From Alnus glutinosa (Eukaryota; Streptophyta; Magnoliopsida; Fagales; Betulaceae), in NCBI RefSeq assembly GCF_958979055.1, contig NC_084886.1:51853654-51917653 (forward strand): DNA of 64,000 nucleotides, read 5' to 3'. Of the stretch, positions 1-16,302 are shown piece by piece (position 1 is the first letter of the stretch; each line of letters starts with the position of its first letter). A model generated the notes under the pieces. The model had not been told where the DNA came from. It worked only from the letters and a program-made list of their open reading frames with translations, and made no database searches. A program made the position numbers and the translations under genes.

Positions 1-94
1 TTAGAAAAAAAATAATTGGTTGACGAGTTTCTAATATACATACAATTCTGTTCTTGTATGCAATACAGAGTTCGAAGAGCAAGAGAACTGAACG
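1..94 (+). promoter_or_regulatory. 5' leader of ABCC copy 1 (partial)
   Basis: This stretch is nearly identical to the leaders just before the ATG of copies 2 and 3, including the shared segment from AATTGGTTGACGAG to GAGCAAGAGAACTG. It is therefore part of the duplicated unit. Anything further upstream is cut off by the window edge. Confidence 0.6.
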
Positions 95-5426
<5,332 letters not shown>

Positions 5427-5755
5427 CCCCATTGAACGTAACAATAATTTCTTATGCTGGCTTTTTAAAAAATGGGAAGAAAAAAAAAAAAGGTTTTAAG
5501 TCGGAAGCAGGGGAAAAAAAGCTTCAATTGGGCTCTAAAGAAAAAGAAAAGCATTGAGAGGCCATGTTCTAGGTTGTGTAATGCATCTAGTTGTATGGAA
5601 GTGCTATGCTCCCTGGCCTCTTTCTAAAGAAGGCAACAGTAATAATATTTGAGCTCCACTATTATGAACAGCATCCTCCGCCATTTTGATTTGAACAGGT
5701 GCATTCAATGCATCTTTGTGGAGTTTATGGGTTTTCCCACTGCAGGGGTAATAAC
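5427..5755 (+). other. 3' flank of ABCC copy 1
   Basis: Non-coding sequence that is also found after copies 2 and 3, for example the blocks around GAGGCCATGTTCTAGG and TATGGGTTTTCCCACTGC. The duplicated unit therefore extends past the stop codon. No gene is visible. Confidence 0.6.
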
Positions 5756-5756
5756 C

Positions 5757-5850
5757 ACAATTATTCTGCAGAAAACATTTAGACTGAATTTGTTTGTGGT
5801 ACTGTGATTGCAGTGGCTCACAGGATACCAATTGCATTACCAATGCAGAC
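5757..5850 (+). pseudogene. Relic of ABCC exon 10 downstream of copy 1
   Basis: About 90 bp resemble the middle of exon 10 of the ABCC genes: the ATTCTGCAGAAAAC block, then ACTGAATTTG, then GTGGCTCACAGGATACCAA. It corresponds to the NBD2 segment [10 protein letters not shown] to VAHRIPT. Small indels break the reading frame. No signature or Walker B sequence precedes it. It is best read as a leftover from an earlier duplication of the 3' part of the gene. Confidence 0.7.
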
Positions 5851-6055
5851 TAGATGGGGAACTGTTAGGTTAAAATAATGGACCTCAGGTAAGGAATGAA
5901 CGGAGCCTCTGTAACATATAAGGATGTATTCCATTTCTAAAAGAAGGTATTGAATGAATTAGTTTTTTCCCCTATAAACTTGAGATGAGACTTCTCTTTA
6001 TCAATGGTGAGACTCCATTGTGGTGTGTGTCGACCGAGTGTGTGATCTTGTTTAC

Positions 6056-6185
6056 TGTTGAATAGGGTTGAGGAGTTGAACTATTTAATTAAATGGGTGG
6101 ATTTATGATTAACTTCTACAGTCATATATCTTTGTCTTATGACTCGAACCGAATCCGATACTTTGACGTGATGCTTATTATATTT
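6056..6185. repeat. Interspersed repeat family, fragment 1
   Basis: Contains the TTAATTAAATGGGT / GTCATATATCTT / ACTCGAACCGAATCCGA pattern that recurs at about 20.8, 22.1, 24.4, 33.2 and 38.4 kb in this window. It is a non-coding dispersed repeat whose class I cannot assign. Confidence 0.5.
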
Positions 6186-6257
6186 CAATGCAAATACAAC
6201 TCATGTAGTAAAATACACATTCTCTTTAAACTACAATCCCACCGTTATTAAAATTTA

Positions 6258-6755
6258 TTGGAAAAAATGTATTATTGATCCATGTGGTTGACTTAAATTA
6301 CAAATCATTCGTGATAGTATCAACATAAATTCAAAGATTCATATGGTTGGCTTAATTTATAAATTAATTTCTGGAGTCAAATTCCATTAAAAAAATTGAC
6401 AGATTTCGTTAAATGCCACATAAGCGCTAATAAGATAGCAACATGTGTCCATCTTAATAAAAAAAAATATAAATATGTTAAAAAAATAAATAAAACTTAT
6501 TTTAAAAAAAAAACAAGTTTTATTTATTTATTTAACATATTTATATTTTTTTTATTAAGATGGACAAGTGTTATCATCTTATTGATTGACATGAAGCTTC
6601 CGTGGCGGTTAACGGAATCTGTCAAATTTTTTAACGGAATTTGAATCTAGTGATCGATTTGTAAATTAAAGCCAACCACAGAAATTTCTGAATTCATGTT
6701 AATACTACGTTGAGTGATTTACAATTTAGGTAGATCATAAGAATTAATAGTGCAT
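6258..6755. mobile_element. Fold-back MITE with arms of nearly 250 bp
   Basis: The left end (GAAAAAATGTATTATTGATC and following) and the reverse complement of the right end agree over about 90 bp. Further inside, arms such as TTTATTTATTTAACATATTT are also inverted. Together the two arms cover nearly the whole roughly 500-bp element, so it could fold into one long hairpin. The 64-83 aa open frames here are chance reading of A/T-rich arms. Flanking target duplications are not clean, so the borders are approximate. Confidence 0.75.
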
Positions 6756-7056
6756 TTTTCTCAAAATTATATACAAAAATAATAATTTTTTAATATTTTT
6801 AAACAAAAAAGAAAAAGAAAGAGAGAGAGAGAGAGAGAGGAGGTCACTCCCTTTGGCCCTCTAGCCGGAAATAGACATATCCAGACCAGCGCCAGAGGCA
6901 AATAAAAACTCCTCATTAGACTACAGCACCGGAAAGAAATTCTTTTGGTATTTCCAGCCATCCAAACCAGTCAAATATTACTACCCCACGACTCTGTGCT
7001 GGTCTATCTTCCATTCTTCAATCTTCATTCCTCTAAGCTCTGCACCACCACCATCA
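6756..7056. other. Intergenic DNA with a GA microsatellite
   Basis: AT-rich DNA followed by a (GA)n run at about 6816-6838. The sequence then becomes richer in C and CA and leads into the orphan reading frame at 7057. No other feature was recognised. Confidence 0.4.
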
Positions 7057-7302
7057 ATGGCCTTCACAGGCTCTTTCCCAAAACTGCCCAACCCATGTTC
7101 TCCCTCACCCTCCCAAACCCAAAAACTCCTAGGATTTAATCCTTCACGATCTTTTCCAATCCCAAATTTGAGATTCTCAACTACCCATCAACACTACTCG
7201 ACAAGAACAAGCTCCAAGAACTTCACAACGACAGCGTTCTTCTTCAACAAACCCAAGTCAAATCGTGATTCTTCAAGACCCAGTGAGCACTTGATGATCT
7301 AA
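7057..7302 (+). pseudogene. Orphan first-exon-like ORF with transit-peptide character
   Basis: An 81-codon frame begins MAFTGSFPKLPNPCSPSPSQ and is rich in Ser, Thr, Pro and Phe with few acidic residues, the composition of a chloroplast transit peptide. A possible splice donor (CCCA|GTGAGC, near 7280) lies just before the stop. No following exon with a recognisable domain is seen before ABCC copy 2. It may be the 5' end of a nuclear gene for a plastid protein, captured or truncated by rearrangement. Chance coding is possible. Confidence 0.3.
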
Positions 7303-7429
7303 TTTAGCAACTTTAATTCATCAAAAAAAAAAAATAGCAACTTTATTTCGTAATTGATATATTCTTTTCCAACAATTCTATGTCCCTTTCAAATTTACTC
7401 ACGCTTTCAACGAGCTCTCAGGCATCAAT

Positions 7430-8942
7430 TTTACTTCATTTCTAAAAAACAAGAGTACTTCCAGAACATTAATATCTACTATCTCAGACATGAATTGAGG
7501 TAGAAGGAAGGTGACGTGAGCCACGACAGGATCCCACTTCTAAGTTCTCACATTCCGTTCTATAATTCTCCACCTTCCCAAACAGTATTTCCATTTTTGA
7601 TCTCAATGATCATTGCTCAATGAATATGAAAATAATTAAGAATCTATCCATCAATGTAACACCGCCAACCTTTAAATCTTTTCAAGAATAAAAGATTTTA
7701 TGGAAGAGGGAAATCTGACACCACCGAGCCATGCACTGTCCTTTGTTTCAAGAAGGAATAAAATATTTTATAGTGGACTCCGACTTAAAATCAACTCACG
7801 GGGAGTCCAGGACGACATTGGTGTCAAGTTAGAGCATGCAATTCAAAAAAAAAACTCAACAAGTTGGAAAAATTATGGAATAAAGAGGAAAATTACGAAG
7901 GCAAAGAAAATAATTTTTTTTTTTTTTGTTTTTGTTTTTTAGTGGTAGAGAATCCCCAACAAATACACAAAATTACCTGAATCATCATGGTCGGCACATC
8001 ACAAACAATTTTGTAGGTATGTTTCTCTTTTTTTCTTTTTCGTCTGTTTGGGTTTGGTGATTTAAAAATAACGATTTGAAAATCTAATTTTTAAAACGCA
8101 GTTGACAGGTTTGGTAAAGATCAGGTTTGGTAAAGATCGTAATTTAGTCTTTAAAATCGTGTGTTTTAAAAAACGCATCTCATTGCTTTTGATTTGAAAA
8201 CGGAGAAATTCCACTTTTAGTCTGTGAAATTGCTGTGCTAAACACCGTTTACACTCTTTAAAACGATTTTTTCATTTAGTGGTCCATGTGGAACGCAGAT
8301 CAAAACTTAAACCCGTGTACATTCATTATCAATGTCATTGTCATCGTTAATATTATTGTGAGACGGTTGAGTTCACCTCCTATATTTGATAGAAAACATT
8401 GTTGATGAAAGACGGCAATATTGCTTAAATTTAGAAGCAGTTGAACTTAATGAACCAAAGCTTTTTGTATAATCTACTGGCGAAGTGAAGGAGAAAGAAC
8501 CTGTTCTTAGGCCTACTGAGGTATGTCCATACTCAAGTTTTTACATGCATCGAATCACTAGGGAATTCTCGTTCACAAGCAATTAGAAGATATACTTTAG
8601 AGCTTCACTGCAGGTGTTTCAGCTTGCTATTGGCTTTATGTCTTTCGCCCTATTTTGGATAAATCAGCATTACTGGAGAAAACAAGGAGAGTGTTCAGTT
8701 CCCATTTGAGTCTGTATTTGACATCAAGGATAATACTAGAAATCACAGTATTTTGACAAAGAAATCTTCTATGTCATCCTTTACATGCAATTGCATTTTC
8801 ATTTTCTGTTCCTTTCTTTCTTTCTTTCCTTTTTTGTTTTGTGGGGGTGGGGGGAATAAATAATTGGTTGACGAGTTTCTAATATACATACAATTCCCTT
8901 CTTGTATGCAATACAGAGTTTGAAGAGCAAGAGAACTGAAAG
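7430..8942 (+). repeat. Upstream unit of ABCC copy 2, shared with copy 3
   Basis: The blocks here recur in the same order at about 25740-27396 upstream of copy 3 and at about 23277-24150. Examples are GAGGTAGAAGGAAGGTGACG, AACGCAGATCAAAACTT, the TTTGATAGAAAACAT region and the G-rich leader. The unit is the ancestral 5' flank duplicated together with the gene. About 7870-8200 is private to this copy and contains an A/T-rich run. No intact ORF is present. Confidence 0.7.
8434..8520 (+). pseudogene. Possible decayed upstream exon (linker-like) of ABCC copy 2
   Basis: Read in one frame, this gives a segment ending VKEKEPVLRPTE with one internal TAA, then a GTATGT donor. Copy 3 has the matching segment at 26701-26799 with a 12-bp in-frame difference and the same donor. 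The codon-sized indel hints at a once-coding exon, perhaps the linker between TMD0 and TMD1. It is weak evidence and is not part of the present reading frame. Confidence 0.25.
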
Positions 8943-11900
8943 ATGAAGGCTGAAAGTGGTTCTGTTACTCCATTTGCCAAGGCTGGATTCCTCAGTAGAA
9001 TGTCGTTTTGGTGGTTAAATCCGTTGATGAAAAAGGCAGGAAGAAAATTCTTGAGGATGAAGATATACCCAAGTTGCGTGAGGCAGACCGAGCAGAAAAT
9101 TGTTATTCTCTGTTCTTGGAACAATTGAATAAGCAGAAAAGAGCAAAACCATCAATCCTAAAGGCAATAATCTTATGCCATTGGAAAGAAATCTTCTTAA
9201 CTGGGTGCTTTGGTTTGTTAAAGGTTCTTACAGTATCTGCCGGTCCCCTACTTCTGAACTCCTTCATATTGGTTGCTGAGGGAAAAAAAAGTTTCAAGTA
9301 CGAAGGACATTTACTGGCAATATCATTTTTCTTTCTAAAGAGCATAGAATCCATATCACAAAGGCAGTGGTTCTTCCGAAGCAGGCTTATTGGCCTGAAA
9401 GTGAGATCATTGCTAATTGCAGCCATTTATGAAAAGCAACTGAGATTATCCAATTCTGCTAGGTTGAAGCACTCAGGTGGTGAGATAATGAACCATGTCA
9501 CTGTAGATGCTTACAGAATTGGAGAATTTCCATTTTGGTTCCATCAGATTTGGACGGCAGGCCTCCAGCTATGTCTTGCATTAGTAATTCTTTTCCATGC
9601 AGTGGGGCTTGCAACAGTTGCAGCGCTGGTGGTGATAATTCTCACCGTGCTTTGCAATATTCCAATTGCAAAGATACAGCATAAGTCTCAGTCTAAGCTA
9701 ATGGTGGTGCAAGATGAGAGAATGAAGGCTAGTTCGGAGGCCATTGTCAACATGAAGGTTTTAAAACTGTATGCTTGGGAAACTCATTTCAAGAATGTTA
9801 TAGAAAATTTAAGGAAGGTAGAGCACAAATGGTTAACTGCAGTGCAGTCAGAGAAAGCATATCACAGCATTCTCCATTGGTCAACCCCTGTTTTGGTCTC
9901 TTCTGCTACTTTTGGAGCATGTTATTTCCTCAGAGTTCCTCTACATGCAAATAATGTCTTCACCTTTGTAGCAACTTTTTGCCTCGTTCAGGATCCAATT
10001 GCATCTATTCCTGATGTATTGGCAGTGTTTATTCAAGCAAAGATTGCATTTGCACGTATATTACGATTCCTTGAGGCACCAGAGCTGCAGAGTGCTCATG
10101 TCAAGCCCAATTCCAACATGGAGAGTGTGAATCACTCCATTTTTATTAAGTCAGCAAAATTCTCCTGGGAAGAGAATTCATCAGAGCCTACTCTGAGAAA
10201 CTTAAATTTGGACGTTAGACCTGGAGAAAAGGTGGCTATATGTGGAGAAGTTGGCTCAGGCAAATCAACCCTTCTAGCAGCAATTCTTGGAGAAGTTCCT
10301 AATATTCAGGGAACTGTAAGTTGCTACTCTCATTTACTTTCTTTTTCTACTTACAAAATACAACCCAACATTGCGAGAATTGTCTCTTATCCTATGTATT
10401 CCAACAATTCCAATCCCCATAGTTATGCACCCATGTGTAAATGTAGTACCCAGCTTGTTACTTGTGAGAATATATTTCCCTATATTTGTGATCTTAATCA
10501 AATCTTTGAGATTGATTATCAAATCTTGTGATTGATAATCAAATCCCTATGATTGATAATCAAATCTTTGTGATTTGATTACCTTATTTATATTGTATTC
10601 ACCAACCGCATTTTTCATATAAATAGGGATCACAAGTATTGTAAACATCGGCAAGAAATAAGTGAAAAATGTGGCCTCTAATGTAGATAAAAAACCGAAC
10701 CACGTAAAGCTTCTGTGTCTCTCTTGTTCCCTCTCTATATTTCATTTTATTATGTTTTTCTTCACTTCTTACATTGGACAAGGTTAAGTATTCTAACTAA
10801 GTAGTATGGTTCCATTTATTGAATATGCAGATTAAAGTATGTGGGAAGATTTCCTATGTTTCTCAAACAGCATGGATTCAGAACGGGACAATACAGGAGA
10901 ATATTTTATTTGGGTCTGCCATGGATAGTGAAAGATACAAAGAAACATTGGAGAGGTGTTCGTTGGTTAAGGACCTTGAGTTGCTTCCTTTTGGTGATCT
11001 CACTGAAATAGGGGAGAGAGGAATTAATTTGAGTGGTGGTCAGAAGCAACGGGTTCAACTCGCTCGTGCTCTCTATCAGAATGCTGATATATTTCTCTTA
11101 GATGATCCATTCAGTGCTTTGGATGCACAGACTGCTATGAGCTTATTTAATGTAATCGCATTTTCCCAATACCTTCCATGTCTTCATTATTTGTTTACTG
11201 TTTATTTGGAGTTCTATTACTGACATCAAGTGTAGGCTTACTAAAACCGTTGACAGGAATATGTTTTGGGAGGGCTTTCTGGGAAGACAGTCTTACTCGT
11301 GACCCATCAAGTTGACTTCCTGCCTGCTTTCGATTATGTTTTGGTTAGTATACTAGCGTTGATGATTTTGCAGTCTCTCATTTCTTAGTAACAGTTTAAA
11401 ATACCAAGAGCACTTGTGTATCTTCTATTTATGTTGTTTCCTATGGGAACTACACTAAAGAATTTGGATATATCTCAAAGCCACTGAGTTTGTATTTTTT
11501 ATTTTTATAAAAATCTCCTGATATCTGTGTCTAGCCACAGAATTGCCTGCAGAAGAATAAGCTACCATGATTTTCTTCTTTTCTCAATCTACTCATAACT
11601 CCACTCTTTATCAAGTTGTGTCATCTTTTCAAAAAAAAAAAAAAGAAGAAAAAGTTATGTCATGGACTATGCACTGAAAGAGTCACTTAGCCTAAATTAT
11701 TATTAATATTACTTTTTTGCTTTTTATGTAATTTGTTGTTGATATTACTGCTAGTTCCACATAATGAATGGATCTGAGTTTTATTTTATTTTGTCCACAG
11801 TTCATGTCAAATGGGGAAGTCCTACAAGAATGTCCTTATCATCTGTTATTGGCCTCAAGCAGGGAATTTCAGGACCTTGTTAATGCACACAAAGAGACAG

Positions 11901-14900
11901 CCAGCTCTGAAAGGCTTACAGCAGTTAGTTCTGCCCATAGACATGGAACATCATCAAGAGAGATTAGGAAGACGTATATAGAGAAGCAACTTAAAGCATG
12001 TAAAGGTTATCAATTGATTAAGCAAGAAGAGAGAGCAATAGGTGACACGGGCTTCAAACCTTACAGGCAATATCTGAATCAGAACAAAGGGTTCTTGTAC
12101 TTCTCCATGGCCTGCATCTCTCACCTTATATTTGCCATTGGTCTGATATTACAGAACAGTTGGATGGCTGTTAAAGTTGATAATCCCCATGTTAGCACAT
12201 TGCGATTGGTCTTGGTCTATCTGTTGATTGGATTGGCCTCAATACTGTTTTTAATATGCAGATGTCATTGTACACTTGCAATGGGTCTTAAATCGTCAGA
12301 ATCTTCATTTTCACAGCTATTAGACTCCCTTTTCCATGCACCCATGTCTTTCTACGATTCTACACCTTTGGGAAGGATACTTAGCAGGGTAAGGATGGCA
12401 AACATGAAATAGTAATGTCCCCATTGTTCAAGGCCTAAAACTAATGTTTCTATGTGCTTTCTGTCATTATGTGCAGGTCTCTTCTGATCCGAGTATTATA
12501 GATCTTGATGTCCCGTACGGCCTTATCTTTTCTGTTTCATCTACCATAAATGCTTGTTCTGCTCTTTTAGTACTAGCCGTTGTCACTTGGCAGGTCTTGT
12601 TTGTCTCTGTACCAATGATTTTTCTCACAATTAGCTTGCAGGTAATACTGCAAGAGGTCCTTTCTTGAATAACATTCTCTGGTAGCAGCTCTCTTTCATA
12701 TGCCATATAAATCAAAAACATTGTAGGCAATCTGCAACCATCATCATTGGCTACATGATGCTTAATATGATAGACTTTAGTACAGTGCATATAGATAAAA
12801 CTTGGAGTTTAGAATTGCCTTTCATCAGTATCCGTTTAAACTCTTTAAGTCAAATCTGTGAAGTCATTAGTCATAGGCTAAAATGAAGATGCTCCCAAAT
12901 CATGAAATATCTAATTTTTAGTAACGAAGTCATGTGTCAATGGTAATAATGTAGAACTTGTGAACTTTTTGGAAACTCACATTTATCTCTCTCTAGAGAT
13001 ACTACTTTGCCTCTGCAAAAGAACTGATGCGGATAAATGGCACAACCAAGTCCTTAGTAGCAAGTCATCTAGCTGAGTCTTTAGCTGGAGCCATGACAAT
13101 AAGGGCTTTTGAGAAGGAAGACAAGTTCTTTGCAAAAAATCTTGACCTGACTGACAACAATGCTAGTCCTTTTTTCCACAACTTTTCAGCAAATGAGTGG
13201 TTGATTCAATGGATAGAAATGATCAGTGCAGCTGTTCTTGCCTTTGCAGCACTTTGCATGGTTTTGCTTCCTCCCCGGACTTTTAGCTCTGGTGAGTATT
13301 CAAATGTTGTTCTTGGAACTATGACCATTGCAGTCATTTAGTAATTTACACCGACATCGAACTACTGACAGGATTTATGGGGATGGCCCTTTCTTATGGT
13401 CTTTCCTTAAACAATAACCTTGTTCATGCAATTCAAAAGCAGTGCGGTATAGCAAATAACATCATTTCTGTAGAAAGGCTATATCAATACATGCATATTC
13501 CCAGTGAAGCCCCACAAGTAATAGAAGGAATGGGCCCTACCCCGGATTGGCCGGCTGTGGGTAAAGTGGAGATACAAGATTTGCAGGTAATATTGATTGC
13601 TTTAATGGTAAAACTTAAAAAACAAGAGGTTAGCATACTGAGAAAGTTGATCTTAGAACAGGTCAGATATAGGCCGAATGCACCACTCGTTCTTTGCGGG
13701 ATAAATTGCACTTTTGAAGGAGGGCACAAGATTGGTATTGTTAGCCGAACTGGCAGTGGGAAGACTACCCTCATAAGTGCTCTTTTTCGTCTGGTGGAGC
13801 CAGTTGCAGGGAAGGTTATAGTTGATGGCATTGACATCTCTGAAATTGGACTTCATGATCTGAGGTCGCGTTTCGGAATAATACCTCAAGACCCTACTCT
13901 TTTTAATGGAACTGTGCGATACAATTTGGATCCCTTGTCTCAATATTCTGACCAAGAAATCTGAGATGTAATGCTTAGAATCTTTTCCTTTTCTAGGTTC
14001 TTTAACACAGGAAAGTACCTATTGGATCTTCCACTGGATAACAAAACGTGAATGAAGAAGTAGAATTTTTTTTCTTTCTTATTTAATTCTGCATGGTTCC
14101 AAATATGCATGAATTGATGTTAGTTTCCGTTTGAAGGTAATTGAAAAGTGTCGGCTGCAAGAGGCTCTTGAGGAAAAAGAAATGGGCCTTGAAGCCTTAG
14201 GTAAGGTTTCAATATTGTAATTAGCAGCATTTGCTGAGTTTAAACTTATCTTAAATAACCATGAACCTGATATTCAGTTATGGAAGATGGATCGAATTGG
14301 AGTGTCGGGCAGCGGCAAATGTTCTGCCTAGGGTGTGTACTTTTGAGGAGAAGTCAGATATTGGTGCTCGATGAAGCAACTGCATCAATTGATAATGCTA
14401 CTGATATGATTCTGCAGAAAACTATTCGGACTGAATTTGCAGATTGTACTATAATCATAGTGGCACACAGGATACCAACTGTGATGGATTGCACCATGGT
14501 TTTTGCCATTAGTGATGGTGAGTCACATCAATTACTTTAACCTCTCATCTAAATAATACTCCCTATACTTGTGCTTGTGCATTGAACCTTTGTCTGAGGA
14601 TAACTTCCATAACTAAGTTATGCTTGGTAGCCATTGTCTGTATTTGATAACTTCTGTTAGTAGTGATGCTAGGTAGTCTCATCTGAAATTCTTCATCCAC
14701 AATTACAGAACCAAGACCTTGATTTTTCTATCTAATCCTTTGCTAGAGTTGACCTCACAACTTTTATAATCAAAATGCAAAGGCAATCCTTCTAGAGAGT
14801 GAACACTTCTTCCTCAAAGGGAATTGTAATCTACCACTGAATTTCTTTAACTCTAGAGGTTAATCAGCACTATGAAATATCTGAGCTTAATGTAAATTCA

Positions 14901-15129
14901 AACAAATTAAAAGCCAAACAGAATTATGGAAAGTGAAATAGATGTTTTAGCGATTAACTATAGAATACAATATTTTTGTTCGAATTTTGAAGGAAATGAT
15001 TTCATTTCTGTTTCAGGAAAAGTAATGGAGTATGATACACCTATGAACTTGATGAAAAGAGAAGATTCTCTTTTCGGGCAGCTTGTGAAGGAATACTGGT
15101 CCCGTTCTGAGTCTACAGAACCCCATTGA
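8943..15129 (+). pseudogene. ABCC10-like: ABCC10/MRP14-like transporter, copy 2 (inactivated)
   Basis: All eleven exons are present: 8943-10315, 10831-11151, 11257-11343, 11801-12388, 12477-12641, 12997-13291, 13372-13586, 13662-13967, 14137-14200, 14278-14517 and 15017-15129. Exon 1 has lost one A in the run after the start of WWLNPLMKK (5 As where copies 1 and 3 have 6, near 9029-9033). The frame therefore shifts at about codon 31 and stops after 61 codons. Exon 8 carries a TGA (13962-13964) where the others read TGG, and its last base before the donor is T rather than G. The first Gly of the NBD2 Walker A is Ser (SRTGSGKT). NBD1 motifs GEVGSGKS and LSGGQKQR persist. Splice sites are otherwise intact, so transcription is possible, but a full transporter is not. 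Confidence 0.88.
10456..10764 (+). mobile_element. Small solo LTR in intron 1 of ABCC copy 2
   Basis: A 309-bp block absent from intron 1 of copies 1 and 3. It starts TGTTACTTGTGAG, contains a TATA-like ATATAAATAGGGA motif and ends TTTTTCTTCA. The flanking 5-mers CAGCT and CTTCT each differ by one base from CATCT at the empty site in copy 1, which fits an old target-site duplication. Probably a copia-type solo LTR. Confidence 0.6.
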
Positions 15130-15465
15130 ACCGAACAATAAATTCTTGTGCAGACTTTTAAAAAAATGGGAAGAAAAAAAAAAGGTTTTAAGTAGGAAGC
15201 AGGGGATAAACTTCAATGGGGCTCTAATGAAAACGAAAAGCATTGAGTGGCCATGTTCTGGGTTATGTAATGCATCTAATTGTATTGAAATGCTATGCTC
15301 CCTCTTTCTAATGAAGGCAACAGTTATAATTAACTATATCTATTAGAAATTTTAAAGTGTTCCACTATTATGAACAAAACATTCTCCACCATTTTGATTT
15401 GAACAGGTGCATTCAATGCATCTTTCTGGAATTTATGGGTTTTCCCACTGCAGGGGTAATAACCA
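15130..15465 (+). other. 3' flank of ABCC copy 2
   Basis: Non-coding DNA that matches the flanks of copies 1 and 3, including GAGTGGCCATGTTCTGGG and the later TATGGGTTTTCCCACTGC block. No gene is seen. Confidence 0.55.
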
Positions 15466-15612
15466 CAATGATTCTGCAGAAAACAATTTAGACTGAATTT
15501 GTTTGTTGTACTGTGATTCCAGTGGCCCACAGGATACCAACAGAGATGGATTGCGGAATGTTTCTTGCTATGAGTGATGGTGAGTTGCATTAATTACACC
15601 CTCATCTAGAGA
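15466..15612 (+). pseudogene. Relic of ABCC exon 10 plus intron start downstream of copy 2
   Basis: Resembles exon 10 from ATGATTCTGCAGAAAAC through GTGGCCCACAGGATACCAAC to GAGTGATG, then the donor GTGAGTTGCAT and the intron text up to CTCATCTAGAGAATA. Because intron sequence is included, this is a genomic duplication rather than a retrocopy. A TAG lies inside the ILQKTI region. Equivalent to the shorter relic after copy 1. Confidence 0.78.
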
Positions 15613-15699
15613 ATATTTCCTCTTTGTGAGTGTCACACACCTTCATCAAAAAAACTACAACTGTCAAACCAACATATCAAGGCTAAAACCCCAATTTTG

Positions 15700-16302
15700 A
15701 CAAGATTATGACATTTACAGCATTCTGCCTAAACTTACCCTTCCCCTCCTTATTCTATTTTTGACATCCCAAATCACATCTTGCAGCATCTTTTCTTCAG
15801 CCCAAGGAGCAGCACCATGTCAAATAACATTCCTCTACCACCACAAATGGTACATTGCAGCACTCCACCATAGTTTGCACAGAGCAACCATTAGACTCTT
15901 CTTTCTCCACTCCCTTATACCCAGCCTAACAATATCAGACCAAGTAGAAGGAAAATCAAGAGAAGAATTTTTCTTTGTAAGAGCTTGCCATAACCTTTTG
16001 CTATAACCACGTTCGAAGAACAAGTGTTCAATACTCTCAATGCAGCTTCTACAGAAAACACATTGCACTTCTCCTCCATACCCCCAGCTCGCAAGCTTCT
16101 CTCCAGTGGACAGACCATTTCTAAAAGTAAGCCACATAATAAAAGCTTGTTTTGGAATAGCCAAGTTAAACCAAACTAACCTCCACCATTCAACCTCAGG
16201 CTTCTTAATTCTAATTTCCTCCCAACTAGCATTGCTGTTATAAAACCATCTTCTTAGAAGTCTTCCAAACAGCTTTATCCACAGCCTCAATATTCACATT
16301 AG
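15700..16302 (-). pseudogene. LINE fragment: zinc-binding domain after reverse transcriptase (zf-RVT)
   Basis: On the minus strand an open frame (15835-16290, 151 codons, continuing degraded toward 15700) shows the pattern typical of plant L1-type LINEs: WWRLVWFNLAIPKQAFIMWL, a region with L..WG, the pair VQCVFCRSCIESIEHLFF, then W. The family normally follows the RT domain at the 3' end of ORF2. RT itself and the rest of the element are missing. The right side is cut by the hAT-like element at about 16303. Confidence 0.82.

Noticed and set aside
13377..13964. Single 195-codon exon in ABCC copy 2
   Set aside because: It reads through a normal 75-nt intron with the same splice sites as the other two copies and ends at the exon 8 nonsense codon.
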